Assembly (NCBI GenBank): GCA_045653945.1
Contig: JAZOML010000044.1
Coordinates: 1-25,580 of the forward strand
Direction: 5' to 3'
Length of the DNA stretch: 25,580 nt
From: SIG673 sp045653945
GTDB taxonomy: Bacteria; Bacillota; Clostridia; Oscillospirales; CAG-272
Numbering within the stretch: position 1 is the first letter of the stretch; each line of letters opens with the position of its first letter. A program made the translations under genes and the position numbers. The notes under the pieces are model-generated. The model was not told the DNA's origin and ran no database searches. It was given only the letters and a program-made list of their open reading frames with translations. Positions 1 to 7,381 of the stretch are shown piece after piece.

Positions 1-1127
1 AGCGAAAGGTCGATATTTTCACCGTAAGGTCCAAATCCGTTTTCAAGCGGAGAGATATGGTCAGGCTCGTTGTCGCACTTAGTGAGCGCGCGGCGTACTG
101 CGTCAAGGTATTCAAAGCCTCCCTTCTCGTGCGGCGCGATATAGTGTCCCTCGCACCACTCGTTCCAGTTATCAAGCATAATCATATTTTTAGCAATAGA
201 GCCCTCCGGAATTTGGCAGAGCATTTCTTTGGTCTTATTTAGCAGCTTTTCCCAATTTTCGGGAGTGAGTCGCCACCGCGTTATCTCGTCGGGCTTTTTG
301 CCGTTATGTCTGTACCAAGGATATGGGTCCCACATAGACGAGCAGGTAAGTATCTGATACGAGCTATCGTACTCAAGATGCTCGCTCATCTTTTGCATCT
401 GCATATCAAGAATTTCTCCGTTTGTCGGAGCAAGTGCTTCGGTTTGCCAACAGTAAGCAAAGCTTATATCGTATCCGCACGCCTTCCACATGGCAAGATC
501 TTCCCTTCCATGTCTGCTTTCTATTGCGAATATAAGTCCGTTAAACCCGAAATCCTTTGCCCTTTCGCTTGCCGCGATAAGGGCTTTTTTCATATTTTCG
601 GGAGAGCCAAAGCTATCAAGAATATGGTGCGAAAAATCATATACAAACACAACCGGCTTTCCGTCAATGTTCATATAATTATTATCCCCGAAATACTCCT
701 TACACCAAAACGGAACAAGGTTATTTACAAGGTCGTTTTCATCAGACGCGCCGCCTGCGTTGTCCGCCTCCCACATAATGGCGTAGTCCATCATATGTCC
801 GTATCTTGATTTCTTTAAGGCATCTATTTGGTGAGCGAGCACGAGGGAATCGTCGGTCAAAGGCTTACCAACGTTGCTCTTTTTTCTGTACCAACAGTAA
901 ACAAAGCAATTTATTCCATGCTCACGCGCCCACTTTACCTCCCAATCGGCAACCTCGGGATTTGCTTCATCATAGTATCCGAGAAACGGCGTTCTTTCGG
1001 GAAAATCAACTATATCAAAAAACGGTGAATATCCGTTTTCGTGAACTGCCCAACCGGGATAGTAATGACAAAGCACGTAGTAGTCGCTTGACACAGGGCA
1101 GGGCGCGGGAACATATTTCTTTTTCAT
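1..1127 (-). CDS. GH99-like / WbsX-family protein, 3' end beyond left edge
   Basis: The frame opens at ATG 1127 behind a good ribosome site (TTAGGAG, 1134-1140 region) and stays open for 375 codons to the window edge, so the C-terminus is missing. It begins MKKKYVPAPCPVSSDYYVLC. The motifs HYYPGW, PFLGYYDEANPEVADWEVKW, HGINCFVYCWYR and, near the visible end, LDNWNEWCEGHYIAPHEKGG are those of the WbsX / glycoside-hydrolase-99-like family (TIM-barrel proteins found in O-antigen and glycan-degradation loci). The exact substrate is unknown for most members. There is no signal peptide, so it probably acts in the cytoplasm. It lies 17 nt downstream of the isomerase stop and is very likely its operon partner, which favours a catabolic role over polysaccharide synthesis. 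Family assignment is firm; function is inferred. Confidence 0.85.
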   Translation of the reverse strand, partial: MKKKYVPAPCPVSSDYYVLCHYYPGWAVHENGYSPFFDIVDFPERTPFLGYYDEANPEVADWEVKWAREHGINCFVYCWYRKKSNVGKPLTDDSLVLAHQIDALKKSRYGHMMDYAIMWEADNAGGASDENDLVNNLVPFWCKEYFGDNNYMNIDGKPVVFVYDFSHHILDSFGSPENMKKALIAASERAKDFGFNGLIFAIESRHGREDLAMWKACGYDISFAYCWQTEALAPTNGEILDMQMQKMSEHLEYDSSYQILTCSSMWDPYPWYRHNGKKPDEITRWRLTPENWEKLLNKTKEMLCQIPEGSIAKNMIMLDNWNEWCEGHYIAPHEKGGFEYLDAVRRALTKCDNEPDHISPLENGFGPYGENIDLS

Positions 1128-1144
1128 AATTTACTCCTAAATAA

Positions 1145-2605
1145 TTATCTTATCTGCTTAAATCCTATTCCAAGAGCCTTTGCAAGCTTTTTGATAACCG
1201 ATGCGTTATGACCGATAGAAAGAGCGTAGTGGTGGCTATTGCCTGCCTGCGACCATTCCTCAAAGAACGCGGCTACGTCAGGGCCGAAATAACCTCTTGT
1301 CATCGTGTTGCCCTGCTGCGGAATACCGCCGGGACGGCTTTCGCCCTCGGCTACGATAAAGGTGTATTTATTGTTAGCGTCAACACCGAGTCCAAGCATT
1401 GTAATAGGACCGTTTTTGAGGCTGAATTCAACCGAAACGCCGTTGCCCTTTTTACCGTGGAAAAGCTCAAGAGCGCGAATAGTGGGCTTGGCGTTGGAAA
1501 TTCTCGTATCGTGAGGACCGTCGTGTCCAACGAGAAGAATATCCTCGTTTTTATCTATGGCGATGATTTCGGCAAACGAACCGCCCGCGCCGATAGCCGA
1601 GGTCGTATACATCGCAACGCAGGTCTTCATATCCGATTCGCCCGCAAGGGAAATTCCCTGCGAAACAAGAAGCGAGTTGCCAATTATAAGTCCCGCCGCA
1701 ACCTTTTCATATTCGTTTGCAAGTCCCTCGTAATAATATGCCATACCGGAAAGATTATTGTTCTTTACCAGCTTATCAAGACCGATAGAGCATCTCGCCG
1801 CCCATTCAAGGTCGCCGTCCTTAATATCTCTTGTGGTGGAATCGTGGGACGCACCGAGAAGAATAAATTTTTCCTTAATTTCTTTAAGCTTTTCGTCAAT
1901 TTCCTCGGCGGTTGCTTCCTTTACGTATTTTGCCAGCTCACACATTTCAATCATACGAATATGTATTCCAAACGCACCCGTAAACGAGGTTGGATCAAAA
2001 TTCATATCAAGCATACCCTCGTATGAGTGTCCCATATGACCGAAAATAGCTCCCTTGTAGCTACGGAGTGCTCCCGCAACTCTGCACCACTCGTATATTT
2101 CTTTTTCAAATTTTTCATCAAAGCGAGGCTCACGGTAGTATTCGCCGGTGTGAACGCCGACTGCGGGCTTACCGCAACGTGTAAGAGCGTTACACGCCTC
2201 GGGCACGGGGCAAACAGAGCCCCAGAAAATATCCTCGCTCATTACTCTCTTTTCAAAGTTGCTTGGAGCCTGATATCCAACTACGACAACCGGAGCGCAA
2301 GATGCAAGAACACCCTGCATATATCTGCCCGATGCAACGTAAGTGGTGAGGAAAAGAATAAGAATATCTATATCCTGTGATTTAAAATAAACGCCTGCCT
2401 CATACGATTTTTCGGGGTTGTCGCACATCTGTGTGCCATCAGACGCTGTGTAGGTTACAAGCTCTGCGCCACCCCTTTTGATAAGCTCCTCGAAATTTTC
2501 AGCGTTTTTCAGCAGCTGCTCACGGCAGCCCTTAAACTGTCCCCAATACTCCCTGTGTCCTGCAACGAGTACGCCGATTTTGCCTTTTTTTGCCTCAGTT
2601 ATCAT
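1145..2605 (-). CDS. L-fucose/L-arabinose isomerase-family protein
   Basis: A 486-residue protein of the L-fucose/L-arabinose isomerase fold, which interconverts aldoses and ketoses with a divalent metal. Visible family segments are KIGVLVAGHREYWGQF near the N-terminus, the Rossmann-like stretch DIDILILFLTTYVASGRYMQ, the loop GHMGHSYEGMLDMNFDPTSF, GESDMKTCVAMYTTSAIG and LVGHDGPHDTRI, which carry candidate acidic and His metal ligands. The substrate (fucose, arabinose, rhamnose or another sugar) cannot be read from the sequence. An in-frame TTG at 2683 would add 26 residues, but it lies inside the promoter/palindrome and lacks a ribosome site; ATG 2605 has a distant AAAGGA and starts directly before the conserved domain. 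It is first in an operon with the GH99-like gene and divergent from an AraC regulator. Confidence 0.88.
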   Translation of the reverse strand: MITEAKKGKIGVLVAGHREYWGQFKGCREQLLKNAENFEELIKRGGAELVTYTASDGTQMCDNPEKSYEAGVYFKSQDIDILILFLTTYVASGRYMQGVLASCAPVVVVGYQAPSNFEKRVMSEDIFWGSVCPVPEACNALTRCGKPAVGVHTGEYYREPRFDEKFEKEIYEWCRVAGALRSYKGAIFGHMGHSYEGMLDMNFDPTSFTGAFGIHIRMIEMCELAKYVKEATAEEIDEKLKEIKEKFILLGASHDSTTRDIKDGDLEWAARCSIGLDKLVKNNNLSGMAYYYEGLANEYEKVAAGLIIGNSLLVSQGISLAGESDMKTCVAMYTTSAIGAGGSFAEIIAIDKNEDILLVGHDGPHDTRISNAKPTIRALELFHGKKGNGVSVEFSLKNGPITMLGLGVDANNKYTFIVAEGESRPGGIPQQGNTMTRGYFGPDVAAFFEEWSQAGNSHHYALSIGHNASVIKKLAKALGIGFKQIR

Positions 2606-2663
2606 CTTTTTATACCAATCCTTTATTTTTTTCAGTAAAATCTTGCATTTAAGATCAAACTGT

Positions 2664-2692
2664 GTTATACTTGTATTATACAAGTATTTAAA
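2664..2692 (-). promoter_or_regulatory. Isomerase promoter containing a perfect palindrome
   Basis: Reading the minus strand, TTTAAA (2687-2692) and TATAAC (2664-2669) are spaced by 17 nt. Between them lies a perfect 21-bp palindrome at 2667-2687 (arms ATACTTGTAT and ATACAAGTAT around one central base), which also contains a TATAAT. The TTGTAT/ATACAA arms resemble GntR/AraR-type operators more than the direct repeats usual for AraC proteins. Binding here would block the promoter. Transcription would start near 2657, downstream of the alternative TTG at 2683, which supports the ATG at 2605. Confidence 0.6.
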
Positions 2693-2703
2693 GGATTTTT
2701 CAT

Positions 2704-2727
2704 TACGTCCGTTTGCTAAATTATAAC
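2704..2727 (+). promoter_or_regulatory. Weak candidate promoter of the AraC-type regulator
   Basis: TATAAC at 2722-2727 would serve as the -10; 17 nt upstream is only TTCATT-like sequence (about 2699-2704). The start would be near 2734, 26 nt before the regulator ATG. The match is weak, as expected for an activated or autoregulated promoter. Confidence 0.3.
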
Positions 2728-2759
2728 AAAATCTTGCTTTTTAAAAAGGTGTATATATA

Positions 2760-3632
2760 ATGAAGGAAAGCTCGCTTAAATATCATTATCAAAATTTATC
2801 CGACAAATCGACTTGGATTATGGTAACCCCCGCCGCAGGCGATAAAAAACTCAATATCACCGTGCAAGAGGTCGGTGAATTTTTCTTTGACGGAAAGCAT
2901 TACACCCACCGCGGTCCGCTTGACTCGTTTCAAATCGCAGTACCGCTGACCGACACGCAAGGTACACTTGAATACAGAGAAAAAACGTATGCTTTTCCTA
3001 AAATAGGGCAAATGCTTTTCCTTGACTACACAAGCGGTGCCAAAATCGACACACTTGGAAACAGCCACATTCTTTTTATCCATTTCTTTGGCGCAGGAGT
3101 TAAGTATTACTACGACCTGTTTTATGAGCTGAACGGTGGCAGTCCTATCGTACCGTTTCAAAGCCAAACAGTAATAAGCCACATCAAGAGAATAATAGAT
3201 TTATATTCCGCGCCGTCAACCTTTGAAAGCGATATAATTGCGGAAACGCTTATTTTGGAATGTTTATCGAAAATCATTCGCACGGTTTCACCAAAGCCTG
3301 TGTCGGAATACAGCAAGCCTGTTTACGGTTGCATTGAAATCATAAACCGCGAGTACGCAAGCGAGATTTCGCTTGACAGCCTTTCGGAAAGAGTGCATAT
3401 CAGTAAATTCCACCTTTGCCGTATTTTCAAAAAAGAAACGGGCATAACGCCAAGCGAATACCTGACTCAAATCCGCATAAACAAAGCAAAGGAGCTTTTG
3501 CAATCAAGCGATTTAAGTCAAGAGGCAATATGTCTTGAAACGGGTATTTGTAACAGCAGCTATCTTTGTAAGCTTTTTCTTGCAAACGAAGGAATTACGC
3601 CTGCGCAGTATCGCAAAAAATGGATTTCTTAA
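2760..3632 (+). CDS. AraC-family transcriptional regulator
   Basis: A 290-residue regulator with the usual AraC layout. Residues about 20-130 form a cupin-like ligand-binding half (GEFFFDGKHYTHRGP and KIGQMLFLDYTSG are visible). The last 100 residues carry two helix-turn-helix units: LDSLSERVHISKFHLCRIFK with ETGITPSEYLTQIRINKAK, then ICLETGICNSSYLCKLF ending GITPAQYRKKW. It starts at ATG 2760 with AAAGGTG upstream and is divergent from the isomerase operon by 154 nt, the usual position of a local sugar-responsive activator. The second helix-turn-helix departs from the common G(F/Y)xDxxYFxxxF form (GICNSSYLCKLF). The ligand is unknown, though a sugar processed by the neighbouring operon is likely. 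Confidence 0.92.
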   Translation: MKESSLKYHYQNLSDKSTWIMVTPAAGDKKLNITVQEVGEFFFDGKHYTHRGPLDSFQIAVPLTDTQGTLEYREKTYAFPKIGQMLFLDYTSGAKIDTLGNSHILFIHFFGAGVKYYYDLFYELNGGSPIVPFQSQTVISHIKRIIDLYSAPSTFESDIIAETLILECLSKIIRTVSPKPVSEYSKPVYGCIEIINREYASEISLDSLSERVHISKFHLCRIFKKETGITPSEYLTQIRINKAKELLQSSDLSQEAICLETGICNSSYLCKLFLANEGITPAQYRKKWIS

Positions 3633-3635
3633 CGC

Positions 3636-3669
3636 AATGACCGAGTTTTAAAGCTCGGTCATTTTTTTA
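3636..3669 (+). terminator. Rho-independent terminator of the AraC-type gene
   Basis: The 10-bp arms AATGACCGAG (3636-3645) and CTCGGTCATT (3654-3663) are fully complementary around an 8-nt loop, followed by a T run through 3668. It begins 3 nt after the AraC stop. The right arm and loop also encode the last codons (Met-Thr-Glu-Leu-stop) of the convergent dehydrogenase. Confidence 0.88.
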
Positions 3670-4532
3670 TAAATTTCTTCGGTGTTTTGGGATATACGTT
3701 CTCTTTCCTCTGTCTTGCAGGTTTTTAAAATCTGCTTTTTGGGAAGTCCCCAAACGTTAAAGACGCGAGGTCCTATCCACTCGTTTACGGTACAGCTATC
3801 AAAAACACCTTTTATTACACAAAGCGCCGCTTTTCTTGGCCTCATAAAAATAACCTTCATCGGGTGCTTGATTATAGCGAAAATAAGTTTTGGGTAATGT
3901 GCCGTTATGTTGGTAAAGGTAATGCCGGGGTGAGTTACCGAAAGAGTTACGTCCTTTTCGTCCTGAAAAAGCTCGTAAAGGGAAAACATAAGGTAGCGTT
4001 TTGCGTTGCCGTAAACCTTAGACGCCTTTGTGCGAGTAGAAAAATCAATATCGCTATCATCTGTTTTGGAGTAGTTATGAGCTATACTGCCGACCACTAT
4101 AAATTTACCCTTTTTTTCTCTCATTTCGGGGAGCAGACCACGTATCATATAGTAGGGAGAGACGAAATTTATCTGAAATACGTTATCATATCCCGTCGTG
4201 CATTTATATCTTGGAATACTGTATGCGCCTGCGTTATGTATCATAATATCGGGGCAATCATTTTTTAACTCCAAAAGAGCCTTTTTGACCGATTCTATAT
4301 CAGTCATATCGACGTTTATACAGCTAAACGTAGCACCCGTAAAACGGTTTTTCAGCTCCTCACGGAATTTTTCGGAGCGCGAGGCATTTCTATCCATTAA
4401 AATTATAGAAGCGCCAAGCCCTGCAAGGTGAAGGCAAATTTCCCTGCCAAGTCCCCCCGTTGTTCCCGTTACGGCAACGGTTTTCCCTGCAAGGATTTCT
4501 GTATTTAATTTAAGCCATTTATTTACGTTCAA
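3648..4532 (-). CDS. Short-chain dehydrogenase/reductase (SDR)
   Basis: A 294-residue Rossmann-fold oxidoreductase. The N-terminal GKTVAVTGTTGGLGREI contains the TGxxxGxG cofactor loop, followed by ILMDRN at the end of beta-2, MIHNAGAY (the NAG motif) and the catalytic Ser-Tyr-Lys set (VVGSIAHN, then VYGNAK). The length and the YxNAK form resemble the retinol-dehydrogenase/WWOX-like branch of SDRs. Start is TTG 4532, supported by AGGGG nine bases upstream and the strong promoter before that; there is no better ATG. It appears monocistronic: MocR is divergent upstream and AraC convergent downstream. The C-terminus is hydrophobic and basic (HPMKVIFMRPRKAAL), possibly membrane-proximal. Substrate unknown. 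Confidence 0.88.
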   Translation of the reverse strand: MNVNKWLKLNTEILAGKTVAVTGTTGGLGREICLHLAGLGASIILMDRNASRSEKFREELKNRFTGATFSCINVDMTDIESVKKALLELKNDCPDIMIHNAGAYSIPRYKCTTGYDNVFQINFVSPYYMIRGLLPEMREKKGKFIVVGSIAHNYSKTDDSDIDFSTRTKASKVYGNAKRYLMFSLYELFQDEKDVTLSVTHPGITFTNITAHYPKLIFAIIKHPMKVIFMRPRKAALCVIKGVFDSCTVNEWIGPRVFNVWGLPKKQILKTCKTEERERISQNTEEIYKKMTEL

Positions 4533-4562
4533 CTTCGTTTTCCCCTAACGTCTTTTTTCTTG

Positions 4563-4591
4563 ATTATATCACCTTTTAAGGTTTTTTTCAA
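4563..4591 (-). promoter_or_regulatory. Sigma-A-type promoter of the SDR gene
   Basis: On the minus strand, TTGAAA (4586-4591), a 17-nt spacer and TATAAT (4563-4568), with TGA just before the -10 (extended -10). It lies 31 nt upstream of the TTG start. Confidence 0.75.
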
Positions 4592-4609
4592 GTCTTTTTT
4601 ATATACGCC

Positions 4610-4638
4610 TTTACAAATAATAAAAAATATGCTAAAAT
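4610..4638 (+). promoter_or_regulatory. Sigma-A-type promoter of the MocR-like gene
   Basis: TTTACA (4610-4615), a 17-nt spacer and TAAAAT (4633-4638). Transcription would begin near 4645, which excludes ATG 4560 and supports ATG 4689 as the start. The promoter is back to back with the SDR promoter, leaving room for a shared operator. Confidence 0.7.
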
Positions 4639-4688
4639 GTTTTTGGTCATATTGTTTTTGCATTTTTCGAAAGGAACGATATATTCAA

Positions 4689-5774
4689 ATGAAGTATAAA
4701 ATAGACAAAAATACGGGCGTCAGCTCGTATATGCAGCTTTACTATCAACTGCGCCGCGATATAGTGTCCGGAATATACAAAACAGGAGCAAGGCTTCCCT
4801 CAAAGCGTCTGCTTGCAGACGAGTCGGGGGTTAGCGTTATAACCGTTTTGCACGCATATTCCATACTTTGCGACGAAGGGTACGTGGAATCCCGTGAGCG
4901 AAGCGGATATTTTGTGATATACACACAAAGCGATTTTCCCTTTGCTACGGAAAATATCCCACAGGCAAAGCAGCCAAAAAAGGCAACCGCGCACGCAAAG
5001 GTTGATTTTCCGTTTTCCGTTCTTGCAAAAACTATGCGCCGTGTTTTGCTTGACTACGAAGACAAAATTTTAGTTAAATCACCAAACCACGGCTGCCCCG
5101 AATTTCGCCTTGCAATTTCAAGCTATCTTGCAAGAAGCACAGGTATAAACGTCCGTCCCGAGCAAATAATAATCGGCTCGGGTGCGGAGCATCTTTACAG
5201 TCTTATCGCTATGCTTCTTGGTGATGGGCGTATATTTGCACTTGAAAATCCGTCCTATGAGAAAATAAGAAAGGTTTACTCTCTTTGCGGTGTAAAATGC
5301 GAGCTTTTAAAGCTCAGCGAGGACGGAATTAAAAGCTCCGAGCTTGCAAAATCGGAGGCGTCGGTTTTGCACGTTACCCCCTTTAACAGCTATCCAAGCT
5401 CCGTCAACGCAAGCGTTTCAAAGCGGCTTGAATATCTGAATTGGGCAAGAGAACGCTCAGGCTTTATTATAGAGGATAACTACGATTCCGAGCTTACCGT
5501 TTCCACCAAAAACGAGGATACGGTTTTCGAGCTTTCACAGGACGGCTCCGTCATCTATCTTAACACATTTTCAAGAACAGTTGCGCCGTCGTTCCGTATC
5601 GGATATGCAGTTTTACCCGAAAGATTACTTGACGATTTTCAAAAAAAACTCGGCTTTTATTCCTGCACTGTTCCCGTTTTTGAGCAATACGTCCTTACCG
5701 AGCTGATAAACAGCGGTGATTTTGAAAGGCATATTAACAAGGTTCGCCGAGCAAGGCGCAAGCAGAAAAACTAA
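4689..5774 (+). CDS. MocR/PdxR-like regulator, truncated and lacking the PLP lysine
   Basis: A GntR winged helix (residues about 1-75: SSYMQLYYQLRRDIVSG, LPSKRLLADESGVS, GYVESRERSGYFV) is joined to a class-I aminotransferase fold (from about residue 110; SGAEHLYSLIAMLLG, IIEDNYDSEL). MocR proteins bind PLP through a Lys in the motif FSKTLAP; here the motif is FSRTVAP, with Arg (codon AGA, residue 296). The frame stops after RRARRKQKN at residue 361, about 90-110 residues short of usual MocR length, so the C-terminal small domain is missing. I see no continuation in other frames before the next gene. Start ATG 4689 follows AAGGA and fits the promoter; it is not the upstream ATG 4560. The pyridoxal-kinase neighbour suggests a PdxR ancestry. 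It may be a decaying gene or a PLP-independent DNA-binding remnant. Confidence 0.8.
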   Translation: MKYKIDKNTGVSSYMQLYYQLRRDIVSGIYKTGARLPSKRLLADESGVSVITVLHAYSILCDEGYVESRERSGYFVIYTQSDFPFATENIPQAKQPKKATAHAKVDFPFSVLAKTMRRVLLDYEDKILVKSPNHGCPEFRLAISSYLARSTGINVRPEQIIIGSGAEHLYSLIAMLLGDGRIFALENPSYEKIRKVYSLCGVKCELLKLSEDGIKSSELAKSEASVLHVTPFNSYPSSVNASVSKRLEYLNWARERSGFIIEDNYDSELTVSTKNEDTVFELSQDGSVIYLNTFSRTVAPSFRIGYAVLPERLLDDFQKKLGFYSCTVPVFEQYVLTELINSGDFERHINKVRRARRKQKN

Positions 5775-5874
5775 ACGAAATCTGGTTATATAAAAAAGTA
5801 TTGTTCTGAGTATTTATTTATTACCAAAATAAACATATAATTAAACAAACGAAGCAAAAAGGACGGTTTTAAAA

Positions 5875-6705
5875 ATGTCATACCCAAAAATACTTACAAT
5901 ACAAGATATTTCCTGCGTCGGTCAGTGCTCACTCACCGTTGCTCTCCCCGTCATTTCAGCGTGCGGAGTTGAGTGCGCAGTTCTTCCCTCCGCAGTACTT
6001 TCAACCCACACCGGCGGCTTTCAGGGCTTTACCTTTCGCGACCTTACCGACGATATGCCCTCTATCAAGGAGCACTGGGTAAAGGAAAATATCGTTTTTG
6101 ATGCTATATACACAGGATACCTTGGCAGCACAAAGCAGATAGATTACGTTGCTGATATTTTCGATGCAACCGCCGCAAAAGACTGTATAAAAATAGTAGA
6201 CCCTGCTATGGCGGATAACGGAAAGCTCTACTACGGTTTTGACGAAGCTTTCGTTGAGGCTATGAAGGAGCTTTGCGGTAAGGCTGATTACGTTTTGCCA
6301 AACTTGACCGAGGCTTGCTTCCTCACCGACACCGAGTACAAAACCGAATATGACCGCGCTTATATTGATGGTATCCTCGAAAAGCTCACTGTTCTTGGCG
6401 CAAAAAACGTAATATTTACGGGTGTATCCTACCAAAAGGGCAAGACGGGTGTTGTCGTTTACGAGAACGGCGTATATTCCTACTACGAGCACGTTATGCT
6501 CCCTAACAGCTGCCACGGAACCGGCGATATTTACGCTTCCGCATTTACGGGTGCGCTTGTTCGTGGAAAGAGTGCTTTTGAGGCTGCAAAAATCGCAGCT
6601 GACTACACCGTTGAGTGCATAAAGGAAACGGCAAACGAAGAAAACCATTGGTACGGTGCAAAATTCGAGCCTGTACTTGGAAAGCTTATCGAAATGTTAA
6701 AATAA
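5875..6705 (+). CDS. Pyridoxal/pyridoxamine kinase
   Basis: A 276-residue ribokinase-superfamily enzyme that phosphorylates B6 vitamers to make PLP/PMP. Family marks are the N-terminal ILTIQDISCVGQCSLTVALP, the vitamer-binding loop STHTGGFQG, the region IKIVDPAMADNGKLY, LPNLTEA and the anion-hole/catalytic motif NSCHGTGD with catalytic Asp218. The length is standard. Start ATG 5875 follows AAAAGGA. The position just downstream of a MocR/PdxR-like gene fits vitamin B6 metabolism, although the regulator appears damaged. A TATAAT-like -10 (around 5836-5841) lies in the 100-nt gap, so it may have its own promoter. Confidence 0.9.
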   Translation: MSYPKILTIQDISCVGQCSLTVALPVISACGVECAVLPSAVLSTHTGGFQGFTFRDLTDDMPSIKEHWVKENIVFDAIYTGYLGSTKQIDYVADIFDATAAKDCIKIVDPAMADNGKLYYGFDEAFVEAMKELCGKADYVLPNLTEACFLTDTEYKTEYDRAYIDGILEKLTVLGAKNVIFTGVSYQKGKTGVVVYENGVYSYYEHVMLPNSCHGTGDIYASAFTGALVRGKSAFEAAKIAADYTVECIKETANEENHWYGAKFEPVLGKLIEMLK

Positions 6706-6713
6706 ATAATCAC

Positions 6714-6750
6714 AAAAAAAACGGTTTCGTGCAAACGAAACCGTTTTTTA
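6714..6750. terminator. Bidirectional terminator between convergent genes
   Basis: A perfect 15-bp stem (6716-6730 with 6735-6749) with a GCAA tetraloop. The core is ACGGTTTCGT/ACGAAACCGT, with an A run on the left and a T run on the right, so it can end transcription of both the kinase (plus) and the SIS operon (minus). Confidence 0.92.
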
Positions 6751-7368
6751 TTATCCGAAAAAGTAATTTTCAAGCTCGGCACAAAGATAGTGATAAATCG
6801 GAAGCGTAAGCTCTTGTATAAGATATGTTTCCGTTTCGGTAATCTTGATAGCAACATCGGCAAGTGCGGAAATTTTTCCGCCACCTTGACCTGTGATAGA
6901 GATAACTCTCATCCCCTTAGCCTTCGCCACCGTTGCCGCATAGACGCAGTTTTTAGAGTTTCCTGAGGTGGTCAGTGCAATCAGAGTGTCGCCCTCGTTT
7001 CCGAGCACCGAGAGCTGTTGAGCAAACACGGCATATGGGTTGCGGTCATTTGCATAAGCGGTGGAAAGTGAATTATGCTCACAAAGTGAAATTGCAGGAA
7101 GTCCTGCTTCAAGAAGCGAGGCAAGAGCCTGACCGTCCTCGCCCATTGCATTGAGCTTTTCGGCAAATTCGGATTTTATTGGGCGCTTGATTTTAAAGCA
7201 TTTCATAAGCTCACCCACTATATGGTCGCAGTCAGCAGCACTTCCGCCGTTGCCGCAAACAAGCAGTTTGCCGCCGTTTTCATAAGTACTTTTCAAAATT
7301 TCAAACGCTTTGGTAATCTCGTTTTCAACTACCGTCAGGGCTGGGTATCTTTTAAGTAAATTTTCCAT
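6751..7368 (-). CDS. GmhA-like SIS-domain sugar-phosphate isomerase
   Basis: A 205-residue single SIS domain, closest by eye to GmhA (sedoheptulose-7-phosphate isomerase) and its relatives. The phosphate loop LLVCGNGGSAAD is followed by His49 and Glu53 (DHIVGELMK), then ALTTSGNSKN and, near the end, Gln185 and His193 (IQELTLPIYHYLC); these match the Zn/catalytic His, Glu, Gln and His of GmhA. A loop at residues 58-90 looks longer than in classical GmhA. Start ATG 7368 is set by GAGGA seven bases upstream, rather than the ATG at 7401, which would overlap the ROK gene. The gap to the ROK stop is 13 nt, making it last in the DUF1015-ROK-SIS operon. It could serve heptose-phosphate synthesis or isomerise another sugar phosphate. 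Confidence 0.85.
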   Translation of the reverse strand: MENLLKRYPALTVVENEITKAFEILKSTYENGGKLLVCGNGGSAADCDHIVGELMKCFKIKRPIKSEFAEKLNAMGEDGQALASLLEAGLPAISLCEHNSLSTAYANDRNPYAVFAQQLSVLGNEGDTLIALTTSGNSKNCVYAATVAKAKGMRVISITGQGGGKISALADVAIKITETETYLIQELTLPIYHYLCAELENYFFG

Positions 7369-7381
7369 TTTTAATTCCTCT

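Noticed and set aside
306..1129. Several plus-strand open frames at the left edge
   Set aside because: They are shadows of the minus-strand GH99/WbsX-like gene, which runs off the edge and shows continuous conserved motifs.
1208..2026. Plus-strand 272-codon open frame antisense to the isomerase
   Set aside because: It lies wholly inside a clear isomerase gene, has low-complexity basic sequence with no family motifs and no ribosome site.
2606..2683. N-terminal extension of the isomerase from TTG 2683
   Set aside because: The TTG lies inside the promoter/palindrome and lacks a ribosome site; family similarity begins after ATG 2605.
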